From Acridotheres tristis (Eukaryota; Chordata; Aves; Passeriformes; Sturnidae), in NCBI GenBank assembly GCA_037013685.1, contig CM072894.1:29449529-29513528 (forward strand): a stretch of DNA of 64,000 bases, given 5' to 3'. Below the pieces are notes generated by a model. It did not search any database. It saw only the letters and a program-made list of their open reading frames with translations, and was not told where the DNA came from. Both the position numbers and the translations under genes were made by a program. Positions within the stretch are counted from its first letter, which is position 1. Every line of letters starts with the position of its first letter. Below are positions 12,401 to 23,425 of this stretch, piece after piece.

Positions 12401-15400
12401 GTTGAACTTTGATTCCTGACCCATCTCTTCTACTTGTACAAAGGCAGAAATAAGAAATAAAAGGCCTGTGACCCCTTCAGAAAAGGAGAATCTGTTTTTT
12501 CTCCCACACTGTCCTGATTGGTTAAGTGAGTTGGAGAAGCTGAATGGGCCAAGGTGCAGAACAACACAGCACCTCTGGAGCCTGATGTTATCCAAAGTGG
12601 GAAGGACTCTCACAAAACTCTAAGGTTTGGATCATGCCTAATGTTTTTATAAACTATATAAGTACTTTGAGAGGGAAGAAAGAAAAACAACACAAAACAA
12701 ACAAACAAAAAAACCAAAACAACAACAACAACAAAAACAATAAAAACTCCATCAATCATCAACAGAACTTGATTTTTAACTCCTCATATGGAAATTTAAA
12801 CCTGATTTTGCAATTGCTACATGTAAGACATTCAGATCTCATCATCCTTGGTTCTGCTGGGCTATCCCTATGCTACAAGGGATTTCATTGATTTAAGAGG
12901 GCACTATCCAGCAGTATCTGCTGTTTTTCAAGCAGTCTCATTTATTTCAATTGGACTGTTTAGAGAGAGAATTATTGCCTGCTGTCAACAAGGTGTGACA
13001 GAGCATAGCTCTCTGTCAGTGATGGTATGTCACTAGATTTTTAATGAGGGTCACCCACGTCAGTGTTGCCTGCAGAATTCACTTTTTTTAGGGCTTTTCA
13101 TAATTGGCAAACAAACAATTATAAAAACACCAGCTTAATTTAGGATCCCAATTCGGCAATTATTTTATTTCAAAGGAAAGCAAAAAATCAAGTTCTCATT
13201 AAAACCTGAAGCATTCTCAGATCCCTCACTCATTTTTTTTCAAAGGTTTTGAAAAGTATTTTTCAAAAACACAAGTAAAATTTTAATCAAAGGATGACTC
13301 AGAACAGTTATTTTGTACCTATTCTATTCTGCAGCTCTCTAAGAGTGTAGGAACATAAGGTATGCATGCCAACTCCCAGTTTGAAAGAAATGCCCTTTCT
13401 CTGTGAAAAAAAGCAAACCTTTATATATATAAGTGGCAACCTGGAAAGGCTGGTGTCACCATTTTGGTGCCTGGCTCTGTTGGCTGACAAACATCAAGGT
13501 ACCACCCTCACTGCTCCACTTGGTGCATTGATTTTTCCAAGGCATCCCTACTGGCATCTGAGTGCTATGAACTCAGACTTTTTCTGTCCTTAGACTTGCC
13601 AGAATTCACCAGCTGGTTTTACCTCAGGCCACGAACTGCAGCCCTGCTGTGCAGTTCCAATCCAGCATTCTCTCCTGAGTGCAACACAGACGTCTCTCCC
13701 AACAGGGATCACTGCTGCTATTGCTCACCTCCAGACTGGGAAGCACTGCCAGCCTTTGGCATCGTCTGCCAAAAAGCCCCACTAATATTCCTCAGATCAG
13801 CTGGTGCAGAGCACCCGGAGTGATAACTGACATAGATGCAGAGGGGAATTCACATCCAGAGTCACAGTGACAGAAGGAAAATATTGCCAGGCTGAGCACG
13901 GACAGGTGAGCATTCTCTGAGAATGGAGATGGAAGAAAGTAGAGGGAGGAGAGACATCAAGGGAGAAAGAAAGGGAAACTAAGAATGATTTTATGGGCAA
14001 ACCATGAGAAGCAGAACAGAATTTGCCCCATCAGAGAGAACAGAGCTGATGCTGACAGCCTGATCACCCCTGCATGTGGAGAAGCAAAGCTTGGCAATGT
14101 TACCTTTGCACGTTAAAAAAATCAACAGGGTTTTGCCAAAGAAAGTAGTGATGTGTGTGAAGATTCCCCTCCAGAATTCACTGGGAAACTTCTACTCTTC
14201 CTGTGGATGTGATGGATCCTACTACCACGAGCTTAAAAAGGATCGGAATAGCACTTGGTGAGTAAATCTCAGTATCTTAATTTAGAAAGAAAACAAGAAA
14301 TGCATCCTGAATGCCAGCTCGCTTGATCCATGAGTTCATTTAAAGTACACATGTAAAGTACACATCAGCTCTTCCTTCTGGTGAGGAGTAAAGCTTGCAT
14401 CTGAATCACAGAAGTCTTTTAATTTAAATCAACAAATGGAGCTACTGGGACAACAGAGGAAGTTGGCACTACACACCAACTGCAGGTTCAAGAATCCCTG
14501 TTAGGAGAAGTTAATATGTCAATCACACCAACATGAGAACGGAGACCTACTGGCTTGAGCATTTGCTGGTATTGCAATAACCCCTCCAAAATGGGTGTTT
14601 GGCTCACTCTGACAGAGCCTTTTTGTTAGTGCAGCCTAAACCAGCCCCCAGACTGGGTTGCATCAGCACAAATCACTTACCTGGCAGCCACGCTGGGCCC
14701 ACACAGGGCTCTTGCAGACAGAACTGTGACAATGTGCAGCCAGACTCTGTCTTGCTAAAACTGTCATGTGATGTGTCTCTCCACTGGCTTGAGCAGCAAT
14801 GCCTCAGCTCATTTTGCTTCCCAGAATCTTAGATTCCAAACAACTAGTCCTGTATGGGCACGGGTGTATGTAAAAAATAGAGCATGCAAAACCACTACAA
14901 ATAATCAGCTGGCTTTTGTGCTTGAAGAGATTATACATTAACTCCAAGCAATACTTCCATCATACTTAGAATAATTTGAAAGAAATTTGGTGCAAACTAG
15001 GGGCTGAATATCATAGGAAAAAATGCCACTAGAAGAGACATTCTCAACTTTTCTAACAAATTTTTTGCTTTTTCATAGAAGATACCTTCATAAATCAATA
15101 TATATTAAAAGTATCTCCAAGACATTATGATTCAAATCTGTGAGTCTAATCACACATTACTGCCAGTGCTGTTATCTCTTGCAAGAATCTGGAGACACAA
15201 CGTACAGATTCTTACTTGTGACCTTAACAATGAGCTTCCTCGACTCCAAATGCAGGGGAATGAGGCTCTGCAGGATTAGCCCCAGTGGAACAGAAACGTT
15301 CTCTGTAGGTATCTCTAACATCTACACATCATCTTTGGCTACTGGGAAGGGACTGGGCTTAGGAAGTGCAACATGCAATCACAAAAACATGAAGACTGGT

Positions 15401-15757
15401 AGGAGTGAGAGTAAGAGTATGTGACAGAAAGCAGTGAAAGTTTACAAAGAGCACAGTCAAGCACGGTGGAGGCATGGAATGAGAGAGAGCAGCATCATGC
15501 AGAGAGCCTGACTTATGGAGCACAAGGAGCCAACTCCAACCCTTCTGAAGGGACACAGCTTTCCTGCCAGCAAAGTGTATCCTCAAAATGAACAAGACCT
15601 CCCAAATGGCTAGGGCACTGCAGGATTACAGACAATCTTTGGGATAAAGAGAACATGGTTTTGAAGCCAGCAGGTAATTTTAAACCAGAAACGATTGCTC
15701 ATTGCTTCAACACTATACAGTGAGCAGTATTCAGGGTAAAAAAGCCCAAGCACATCC

Positions 15758-15808
<51 letters not shown>

Positions 15809-17034
15809 ATTTAGAGTAATTTGCTTACCAAAATCTATTCAGACATACAAAGTGTCTGTGCATTTATCTCGGTACAAGACCTGGGGATCTGTTTATGTCT
15901 TTTTTTACCACATCAACGCTATAAAAAACATAAAGAGGGGAAAAAAAACAAACCCAAGGAACGGAAAATTCAGAACTAAAAGACAATTTTCAAATGTTTC
16001 TCCCGACTGGCAGTGAATGCACCTGTCCCCTAATCTTATAACACACACGGAAGAAATGAGAATAAAGCTCTTCTCCAGGAGCCACACTTTTTGACTGCTA
16101 GTTACTAGTCACGTCCAGTCTGTGACAAAGTTAAACTCACACGGGAGCCCCAGGGCACCTCGCAGCTGAGCCGAACCCACCATGGCAGTGGAGAGGGCCG
16201 GGAGCTGATGAGAAGCAGGACCTGGAGGAGCAGCAGGGGCTCCTTCCCCTTGCCCAGCCTTACCTGGGCAGCCTCGGGCAGGGGCACCACGGCGTTCCTC
16301 CTGCGGCCCCCCATGTGGAACTTGGACGCCTTGTAGATCTTCCAGTAGACAAAGAGCACCACGCAGAGGGGCAGGTAGAACGCCCCGCCCGTGGAGACGA
16401 TGGTGTAGGACGGGTCCTGGCTGAGCTGGCAGCGCTCCTGCTCGGGGCTGTAGGTCTCCCCCCAGCCCAGGAGCGGGGCCAGGGAGATGGCGGCGGAGAG
16501 CAGCCAGGTGAGAGCGATCATGACGTTGGAGATGCGGCGGCGGGCGAGCAGCGTGTACTGCAGCTGCCGGGTGATGGACCAGTAGCGGTCCAGGGCGATG
16601 GCCGTCACGTTCCAGATGCTGGCCGTGCAGCACAGCACGTCGAAGCACACCCACACGAGGCACAGCTCCCGGCCCAGCCGCCACCGCCGCCCGGCCGACA
16701 GCTCCTTCACCAGGCTCAGCGGCATCACCAGGGCCGCCACCAGCACGTCCGACACCGCCGTGGAGGCCACCAGGTTGTGGGGCACCCGGTGGAAGGCCTT
16801 CACTCGCAGGATGGTCGCCAGCACCAGCAGGTTCCAGAGGAAGGTGGCCACGGTCAGGAGCACCAGCAGGGTCAGGATGAGGACGGTGAAGATGGAGAAG
16901 GGCTCCCGGCCCCTCCAGGCGCTGCCGCCCACCGAGGAGGAGGCGTTGGCGTCCATGCTGCCGGACGAGGTGTTGGCGCCCATGCTGGGCTGGCACTGGC
17001 CCCGTGGGGAGCAGGGGCTCAGGCTCTCCGCCAT
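9136..17034 (-). CDS. HTR5B: 5-hydroxytryptamine (serotonin) receptor 5B, complete, two exons
   Basis: Class A GPCR of the 5-HT5 family; family members couple mainly to Gi/o. CDS: 17034-16264 joined to 9468-9136, phase 0 at the junction, 367 residues against 357 for human 5-HT5A and about 370 for rodent 5-HT5B. Visible features: two N-terminal glycosylation sequons (N21, N30), the TM2 aspartate D96, the TM3 amine-binding D132, DRY at 149-151, the disulfide pair C125/C202, CWIP in TM6 at 307-310 and NPLIY at 344-348. The 5B rather than 5A assignment rests on GREPFS before TM1, [12 protein letters not shown] in TM2, ELSAGRRW after TM2 and VVPLPEAAQ in loop 3. The usual APLLFGWGE is APLLGWGE here, one Phe shorter. 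No frameshift or internal stop was seen. MAES at 17034 is the first in-frame ATG; MGAN at 16983 is a possible alternative. Neighbouring DDX18 and CCDC93 match the site of human HTR5BP. Confidence 0.95.
9838..9928 (+). mobile_element. CR1 LINE 3' tail
   Basis: Sense-strand end of a CR1 element, with the typical wording ctgctctaggtgaactg, then ttggaccagatcatctccag and aggtcccttccaa, then a run like attctgttattctga. Only the 3'UTR end remains, as for most dead CR1 copies. Confidence 0.8.
12670..12750. repeat. A-rich simple repeat
   Basis: AAAC/AAC-type low-complexity tract in the HTR5B intron. It may be a decayed poly(A)-like tail, but no element was recognised next to it. Confidence 0.6.
15757..15808. 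repeat. (ATCT)n microsatellite
   Basis: About 13 uninterrupted copies of the tetranucleotide in the HTR5B intron. Arrays of this length and purity are usually length-polymorphic. Confidence 0.97.
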
Positions 17035-17500
17035 GCCCGGGACCCCTCACCGCTCCCCCTTCCCAGGCAGCCGCCACCGTCCCCAGCCCCGCTGCCGGCG
17101 AGCGGGAGCCCCACACCGGGACGCGCCCCTCTCAGCGGCCGCCCGCCATGTGCCGCCGCGGCTCTCGGCCGCGCCCGCCGCTCCGCACGCCCATCCCGGC
17201 CGGCTGGAGAAGAGACGGCGGCCGGAGAAGGGAGGGAGGTTCGGCGGGACCGCGGCGAGGCTCCGGCACGGGCAGCGAGGGCGGGCGGGCGGCACCGGCG
17301 CTGCCGCCCCGCCCCAGCGGCCGCCTCGGGGGCGGTGGCGCGGCCGGTCCGTGAGGGGCGGCGGGAGGCGGCGCCTCCCCGGCTGCGGCCCGCGGGCCCG
17401 TGAGCGGAGCGACGGAGCCCCTGAACCGCCGGGGCTGGGAGGGACTTCTGGAGATCATCCCGTGCCACCGCCCTGCCCAGGCAGGGTCACCTCGGGCAGG
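16140..17500. promoter_or_regulatory. HTR5B: CpG island over HTR5B exon 1 and promoter
   Basis: GC-rich sequence dense in CpG, covering all of exon 1 and several hundred bases upstream of the start codon at 17034. The flanks are AT-rich. No TATA box was seen just upstream, so an island-type promoter is likely somewhere in 17040-17430. The exact start site cannot be told from the sequence. Confidence 0.75.
16264..17034 (-). CDS. HTR5B: HTR5B exon 1 (TM1-TM5)
   Basis: 771 bp coding residues 1-257, from the N-terminus through TM5 into loop 3, ending PLPEAAQ before donor gtaagg. Very GC-rich; the long open frames seen in its other frames are shadows caused by that composition. Confidence 0.95.
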
Positions 17501-17925
17501 TGTCACAGGAATGCGGGCAGGTGGGTTTGGAATGGCTCCGGAGAGGGAGACTCCACGCCCTCCCTGGGCAGCTTTTAGTGCGCTGCCACCCTCAGTGTAA
17601 AGAAGTTCTTCCTCACGTTGAGGTTAAACTTGTGTTTTAGTTTATGTCCTGTCGCTGGGCACCACTGGAAAGAGTCTGGCACCATCCTTTTGGCACCCAC
17701 CTTTTATTAATGTGCATTAATGAGATCTCCTCTCAGTCTTCTCCAGACTAAGCAGGCCCAGCTCTCGAAGTCTCTCCTCATAAGACAGATGCTCCAGACC
17801 CCTCATCACCTTTGTGGCCTCTGCTGGACTCTCTCCAGTAGCTCCTTGCCTTTCCTGTACAGAGGAGCCCAGATTTGGATGCAGTGCTGAGATGTGGTCT
17901 CTCCAGGGCCGAGCAGACAGCAATA
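17433..17925 (-). mobile_element. CR1 LINE fragment, 3' part of ORF2 plus 3'UTR
   Basis: Sense strand is minus. The reading frame, with breaks, gives ELLERVQQRP and then GLEHLSYEERLRELGLLSLE, the conserved C-terminal part of the CR1 reverse-transcriptase ORF. The 3'UTR follows and ends next to the HTR5B CpG island. The copy is 5'-truncated and interrupted, so it is inactive. Confidence 0.92.
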
Positions 17926-20900
17926 GTCTGTGTCCCCACAGAGCCAGGTGGTGACGAGACACCCCCTTCTCCCCATGGACCCCACGAGGCTACAGGACAC
18001 CCTCTTCTCCTCACAGCCCCTTCCTGCCATGTTCCCTCACTGCTCACACCAACCACTTCATTGCTCTTAAAATAAGCAATCAAATAAGTGACCAAGGGCT
18101 TGGAGACTGACAATAGAATTAACAGCGAATACAAGGGAATGTCATGTATCCATCTGGATGTTTGGTGCTTTGTGGAGCTTTTGAGAAGTCTGAGGGATGC
18201 AAAACACAAAAGGGTGGAAAATAGCAATCTCTTGTAAGTCTAAATACTTTACATCTTCCTTTGCATCTGTTCTCACTTTACCATGTTGACCTGAGAATTG
18301 ATGAGAAATTGGCTTGTGGCAGAGGTGAGAAATTGCAAAACATTTCCTAGTCCTCATCACTTTACCAAACATCACTTCAGGACTCTCTTTAACTGAATCT
18401 TTTCGGACTCAGTCTTGTCATAGCATTTCTTTCTGTCAGTCTGCAAGTTCTTAACTTGGCTGAACCCTCCCTGCATCCTTGAAATTCGTGTCCAAGCTCT
18501 CCTTTGCTCAGCTCTGCTAAGGAAGTGTCTGTCCTCCCCAGGGAGCAGCTGCCCAGGCCAGCTTTGTTACAGCACCATTTCCAAGCACTTCAAAGGACAG
18601 CACACAGCTTAGAAACAGTTCTGGAGGGTGATGATTCATCCAGATAGAACAGAGTTCCAACCCATTTCGTGAAATGATGCTGTATTTTTATAGCAAATAT
18701 ATAAAATTTAATATTACATTTTCCAGAAGTTTGTTTTTATCCGTTAGAGGCAGATTATTTTTAGACCATTATAAAAGGACTACACTGAACTTGACTTTAC
18801 TCATTTTTCAGTTTTTGTTTTAGATTCAAAAGTGCTACAAAAGCTTCTAGCAGATGCAGTTTTATTCCATCCTCTTTAATAGAAAATCAGCCTTGTTTCT
18901 AAAGCATTTTTTAGAAAAGTCAGTTATATAAATCCTGAAATTAATTTGAGAAATATATAGACAATTTCAGCTCAAGACAATAAACAAACCTTCCAAAGTC
19001 CTTTGACAGCTGGTTCCATACTTTCACAATTGAAAATGTGATGGAGAATCGAGATGTCACATAGATGCCAGCTGGTATTGATTTTATTAGTAATAAAAAC
19101 GTAAGTGATTGCAACCACTCACAGAGGAGCCCAAAAAGCCCTGGGTATCTCTACATCTTTAGCTGACAGCCAGAATAGAAAGGAGAGTTTGGAAGTTTTG
19201 TAGCTGTTACACAAGATTTTGCAGAGCCTACAATTTTCCTTTTTTTTCTCTTTAAATTCTGACCAACTGGGAAAAAATAGTAGATGGTTTTCTCAAGTGT
19301 TGCAGCTTACAAAAATGTCTGGGAAAATGGACTACTACTGAAGAGTATGCTAAGGTTTGGGGTTTTTTTTGAAAAGTGAATGCAGTTCTTAAGCTGGATG
19401 ACACCGATATAGCAAAGTGAATGTGCTTCTAGACAGGACCTCGATCTTCCATTTGTCTTCCCTTCTTCTAATGGCATCTTTCCTCTACCTCTCCCCACTC
19501 CATATCAAAAGTTTATCGTGCTGGTTAAGAGGAGAAAAAAAAAGTAATCTCTTCCCCACGTGGCTGTGCAGTAAAGAGATTTGACAGAAGCAACATCACA
19601 GTATTTACGACTGATGCAAGCCAGCAGATTTTTTAGCACTAAGAGCATTCCAGTTTAAGAGGCTGGATTCTTATTGTCAGGGCTTAACATCTTCTATAAA
19701 TCTAAAAACATCAGACAAACAAACGTCTCAGAAAGTGGTGCATGAATTCTCCTGTCAGCTAAAATCCTGAGAAAAACAACCTAATAGAGCAAAAGCCAGG
19801 AGCAGTGTTAGACTTTATTCTGTATGCTTTGCCCTCAGCACTGCTTTAATTGGAAAGAAACAATCAACCCACCTTCAAGGGCTAATAACTGGCTCTCTTC
19901 TGGGCTCTGTAAAATCCCTTCTAAGTTTTGAGCATTTGAAGTGATGGACAATGATCTCCTAAGCAGGGCAGTGGCTGAACTAAAACCAAGTCACAGACCT
20001 CTGCAGTATCCTGTCAACATCATGTCTTCCTTCACAGAGGGATCTCTACTAAAACATTATTTTTTTAAATCACATAGCCCTTCTCAGCCTTCCTGTGAGT
20101 TGCTTTCCCTGAGCCTCAGGTCACTGGCTTGAAAGCAAATTATCAGAGCTTTGGTAGCTTACTTAAACTGAGCCGTCAAGTCATACATCAAACAGAAAGG
20201 CTGATTACTGCCAAAATATAAACATACTTGTTATTTACAGATCTCAGTAGATAATATCTTAGCCAGTTCTCAACTATTCTTGCTCTACAGTGTCAATCAA
20301 GGTGCCTTCTACCTGTGACATTCACCCTGAAAAATTTGATGGTAACACTTTCTGACCAGCGTTGTGCTTGTCTGTAACTTGGCAGCTTTATGGCACAGGA
20401 AACTCGGATCATGACAAGATTTTTAACAATTATGAGCAGTAACTCGGTGGCAGAGTGCTCCTTTATGGGTTTGTTCCAAGAACTGTCAAAAACATCTTCC
20501 AGTTCAAGCAGAACAGTTTTGATCACCCCCTTAAGTGGTTTAAAGAGTCCAATTTCTTTGTCAAGGTTCTCAGAGGAACAAAGCAATTTCTCAAGGCACA
20601 CAGTATTAGTCCCCAGGCGATTGGTCACTGTTATGAGACAAGCCTTGAGAGCAGCCTGATGGCTGAGGTCTATTAACTGCTCACAAGATTGATATCAGGG
20701 GAAGCTGCAAAGGAAACCTTAGATTTCCAGTTTGACAATCTTTTGCACTTCTTGCAATACCATGGTGGAATAGATGCTGCCCAATACACAGATACTTCAT
20801 CAGAAGCTATTTGTCATTTACGATTTCATAAACGCATAAACTACATAAAAGCAAAAGGTAATTGCATCTGCACAAGACAGGAAGCTTTTAATTCCCACTT

Positions 20901-22690
20901 AGCTCATGAATTTCTCTTCTGCTTAATCAGAGCTGACTTTGTAGCTACTACAGGCAGGGTGGAGTCATTACACATCTATGTTTAAATAAGTGTTAACTAT
21001 TTTTTTTCCTTCAGTGTAAGCTACTATTACTCTAGAGCAATGCCATCCATCTTGGCATCTCTTCCAGAAATTTGCTTCAAGGATTTCTTTGTATTGGAAA
21101 AGTAGAAAAATACAACTTAAGTATCACTGGGAGGAGTTGTGCAGGTTCTTTGTCAGTTTTCCATGTATCAGACTTTAGAAGTGGGAGGAATTTTGATGCA
21201 CTTTTAAGCCCAACCAGTTCTGGCCATGAGCACGTGGTCAGACAGACGGTCACTGACTCCCTATCCCAACTATTTTCCTGTTCCAAACCAATACTCCACA
21301 CTACTGAAGCCACTGCTTGTGCCCACATAACCACACTCTGATCTTCACAGTGGTTTACTGCAGCTTTGGTTACATCTCTTTCCCAGTAATTAATTTTGCA
21401 GTTCATCTAATGAGTCCCTCAGCGTTTCTTTTGCTTTAATGAAAGTTAATTCCCATACAGGAACTGCGCAGCTGGCAGGTATAAACAGAAGCCTTAAAGT
21501 GTATGATGATACAGATCTCAGAGAGAACTCCTAAGGTGTGCTGTTAATAAAGACATGAAAATTACTTTGACATTATTATTTATAAATTTATAAGAAAACC
21601 CAGAATCAAAGACTAGAACCCAATGAGACAGGCATAATACTTAGCACTGCTTACGCTTCAGAGGAGATTTTGCTACTTCATTGCAAGCTTAGAAGCACAA
21701 GACATTCAAAATCTAGTAACAAAATTATTTTGATATTAAAAATCTTAAAAGCCCATTAAGGTCTAAAGTCAGCCATTTCTTAAGAGGGAAAACCAGACAA
21801 TGCTCAGTTCTGAATGGTGGAAGCACTAGAAACAGAATGGTTGTATTATTTCACCCCATCTGCTTTCCTCAAGGATGAAAAGAAAGTCCACTGATTTTTT
21901 AGAAAACATTTCAATGCATGTATCAGTTTTAAATCTGACATGCTACCTCAGAAAACATCAGAAATAACAGTCCAATTTATATTGGAATAACTGCTTATGC
22001 TTTTGTATTTGTAACTGCTCCTGGGTTACATTTTAAATGTAAATTAAAAGCTGTTTTACTGTAATCACACATGGCTCACATTTCTGGATTTTGTGACATT
22101 TTAGTCACACATGAACACTTTTTAAACACTTTTTCACCACCACCGTAGCCTTGTAAGAGCAATTATCTACTGCTACAATGGCAGAGAGATAGAAATAATG
22201 TATGTAATACAATTATTTTTACCCAACTTGTGTATTCTTGTACTGAAACCTCCACATTTTCTCCTGTCTGTGATGTGTATTCCACCCTCTTCCATTTCAG
22301 TTTTTTATGTTCCTCCTACAAAGTACCCTTCTAGTATATTTATACCTCATTTCAGTTTTTCACTTACGGAGTCCCTCCACCCCACCAGTCCTGTGGCAGT
22401 ATCTTTGACTTTGCTCATTGCTGATCTGATGTACATTGACTTGAAAGCAATGCACTTTTGAAATAACTACAGAACTTCTCATTGCACCAAGGTTATGAAA
22501 CATCTTAAAAACACTACCTGGGTTGAATGCTTTAGTTTATGTAATCTGCTTTCCTTAATTCTTTGCAGAGTACACTAGATGTCACCAGATTAATAAATTC
22601 AGATTTAAACTGAACATGAATGAAAACCAAATATTTTACTATAGTGTTATGATTATATCACATTAAAACAGCATTAATCCCATCTCAGAA
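17926..22690. other. Intergenic, HTR5B to DDX18
   Basis: No recognised gene or large repeat. Two longer - strand open frames (20293-20690 and 21077-21406) are discussed in the findings; they resemble no family I know. Confidence 0.5.
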
Positions 22691-22707
22691 CTGATGCAAG
22701 AGATTTG

Positions 22708-22713
22708 TTTTAT
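22708..22713 (-). terminator. DDX18: Candidate DDX18 poly(A) signal
   Basis: AATAAA on the - strand, 570 bp past the DDX18 stop codon, which would give a 3'UTR of roughly 600 bp (about 22690-23282). Inferred from the hexamer only. Confidence 0.45.
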
Positions 22714-23282
22714 TTTGGACACTGTACTTACTATACAGATACCATGTCTGAAATTATTCACAAGCTCATACAGCCTTAATTATTCATCCATGGTCAGCTC
22801 GAAAGGAATCTTCCTATATTCTTCATCATGTTTGATGGCCAAAGCAGAGTTCTGCAGCATTAAAATCCCTTGCAACGATTCATGTGAGCAAAACCTTTTA
22901 ATCTCACAATGTCCTTATGTTGTTCACTCTTAACAACTTTCAGAGGTATGCACAGAAAGAAGGGTAAATGTATAGCAAATTCTTCTATAAAAATCTAAAA
23001 GTATTCTTCCTTTCTTTAATAAAAATCTCTGTAGTATTGACTTAAGGTAATTCAAATGATCTTCTTCCTTACAACCAGCATGGCAAAATTCGCTGGCCAT
23101 ATTCTCCTTTAGCCTCAGCTCTGAAGAGTCTTCCTGAAGTGAAAAAGATGTTCCCAGAAAAGAAAAAAATCCTTAAAGAGACCTAAAAATGAGAAAGGAG
23201 CTGCTTAAACTGGAAGTAACTGCCAGATGGTTTTGATCAAGGTAGGCTGCTCCACGGCCCCAAGGCATTTTAATGACTGTAA

Positions 23283-23425
23283 TTAACGAGAAAACTGCCG
23301 ATTGTCGGATTTCTTGCTGATGTGCTTGAAGATTTTTGCTTTGTGGACATTCTTTGATTTCTGGTAGCCAAATCCTCCACCTCCACCTCTTTTCTGTAGT
23401 CTTCTGCCATGGTTGCTGTTCACAT
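23283..23425 (-). CDS. DDX18: DDX18 exon 14, last coding exon
   Basis: 143 bp, encoding [40 protein letters not shown] and DNRQFSR, then TAA at 23285-23283. It matches the basic, Gly-rich tail of the family. Confidence 0.95.

Larger units (their letters stand above)
9469..16263 (-). other. HTR5B: HTR5B intron
   Basis: A 6.8 kb intron at the position in loop 3 where 5-HT5 genes are split. It holds a CR1 3' tail (9838-9928), an A-rich AAAC-type tract (about 12675-12745), a 13 bp tandem duplication (14341-14366) and an (ATCT)n array (15757-15808). No other gene was recognised. Confidence 0.8.

Noticed and set aside
16109..17578. Very long open frames (up to 362 codons) overlapping HTR5B exon 1 on both strands
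   Set aside because: They are Gly/Pro/Arg/Ala-rich translations of a CpG island; only the frame with seven-helix receptor motifs is real.
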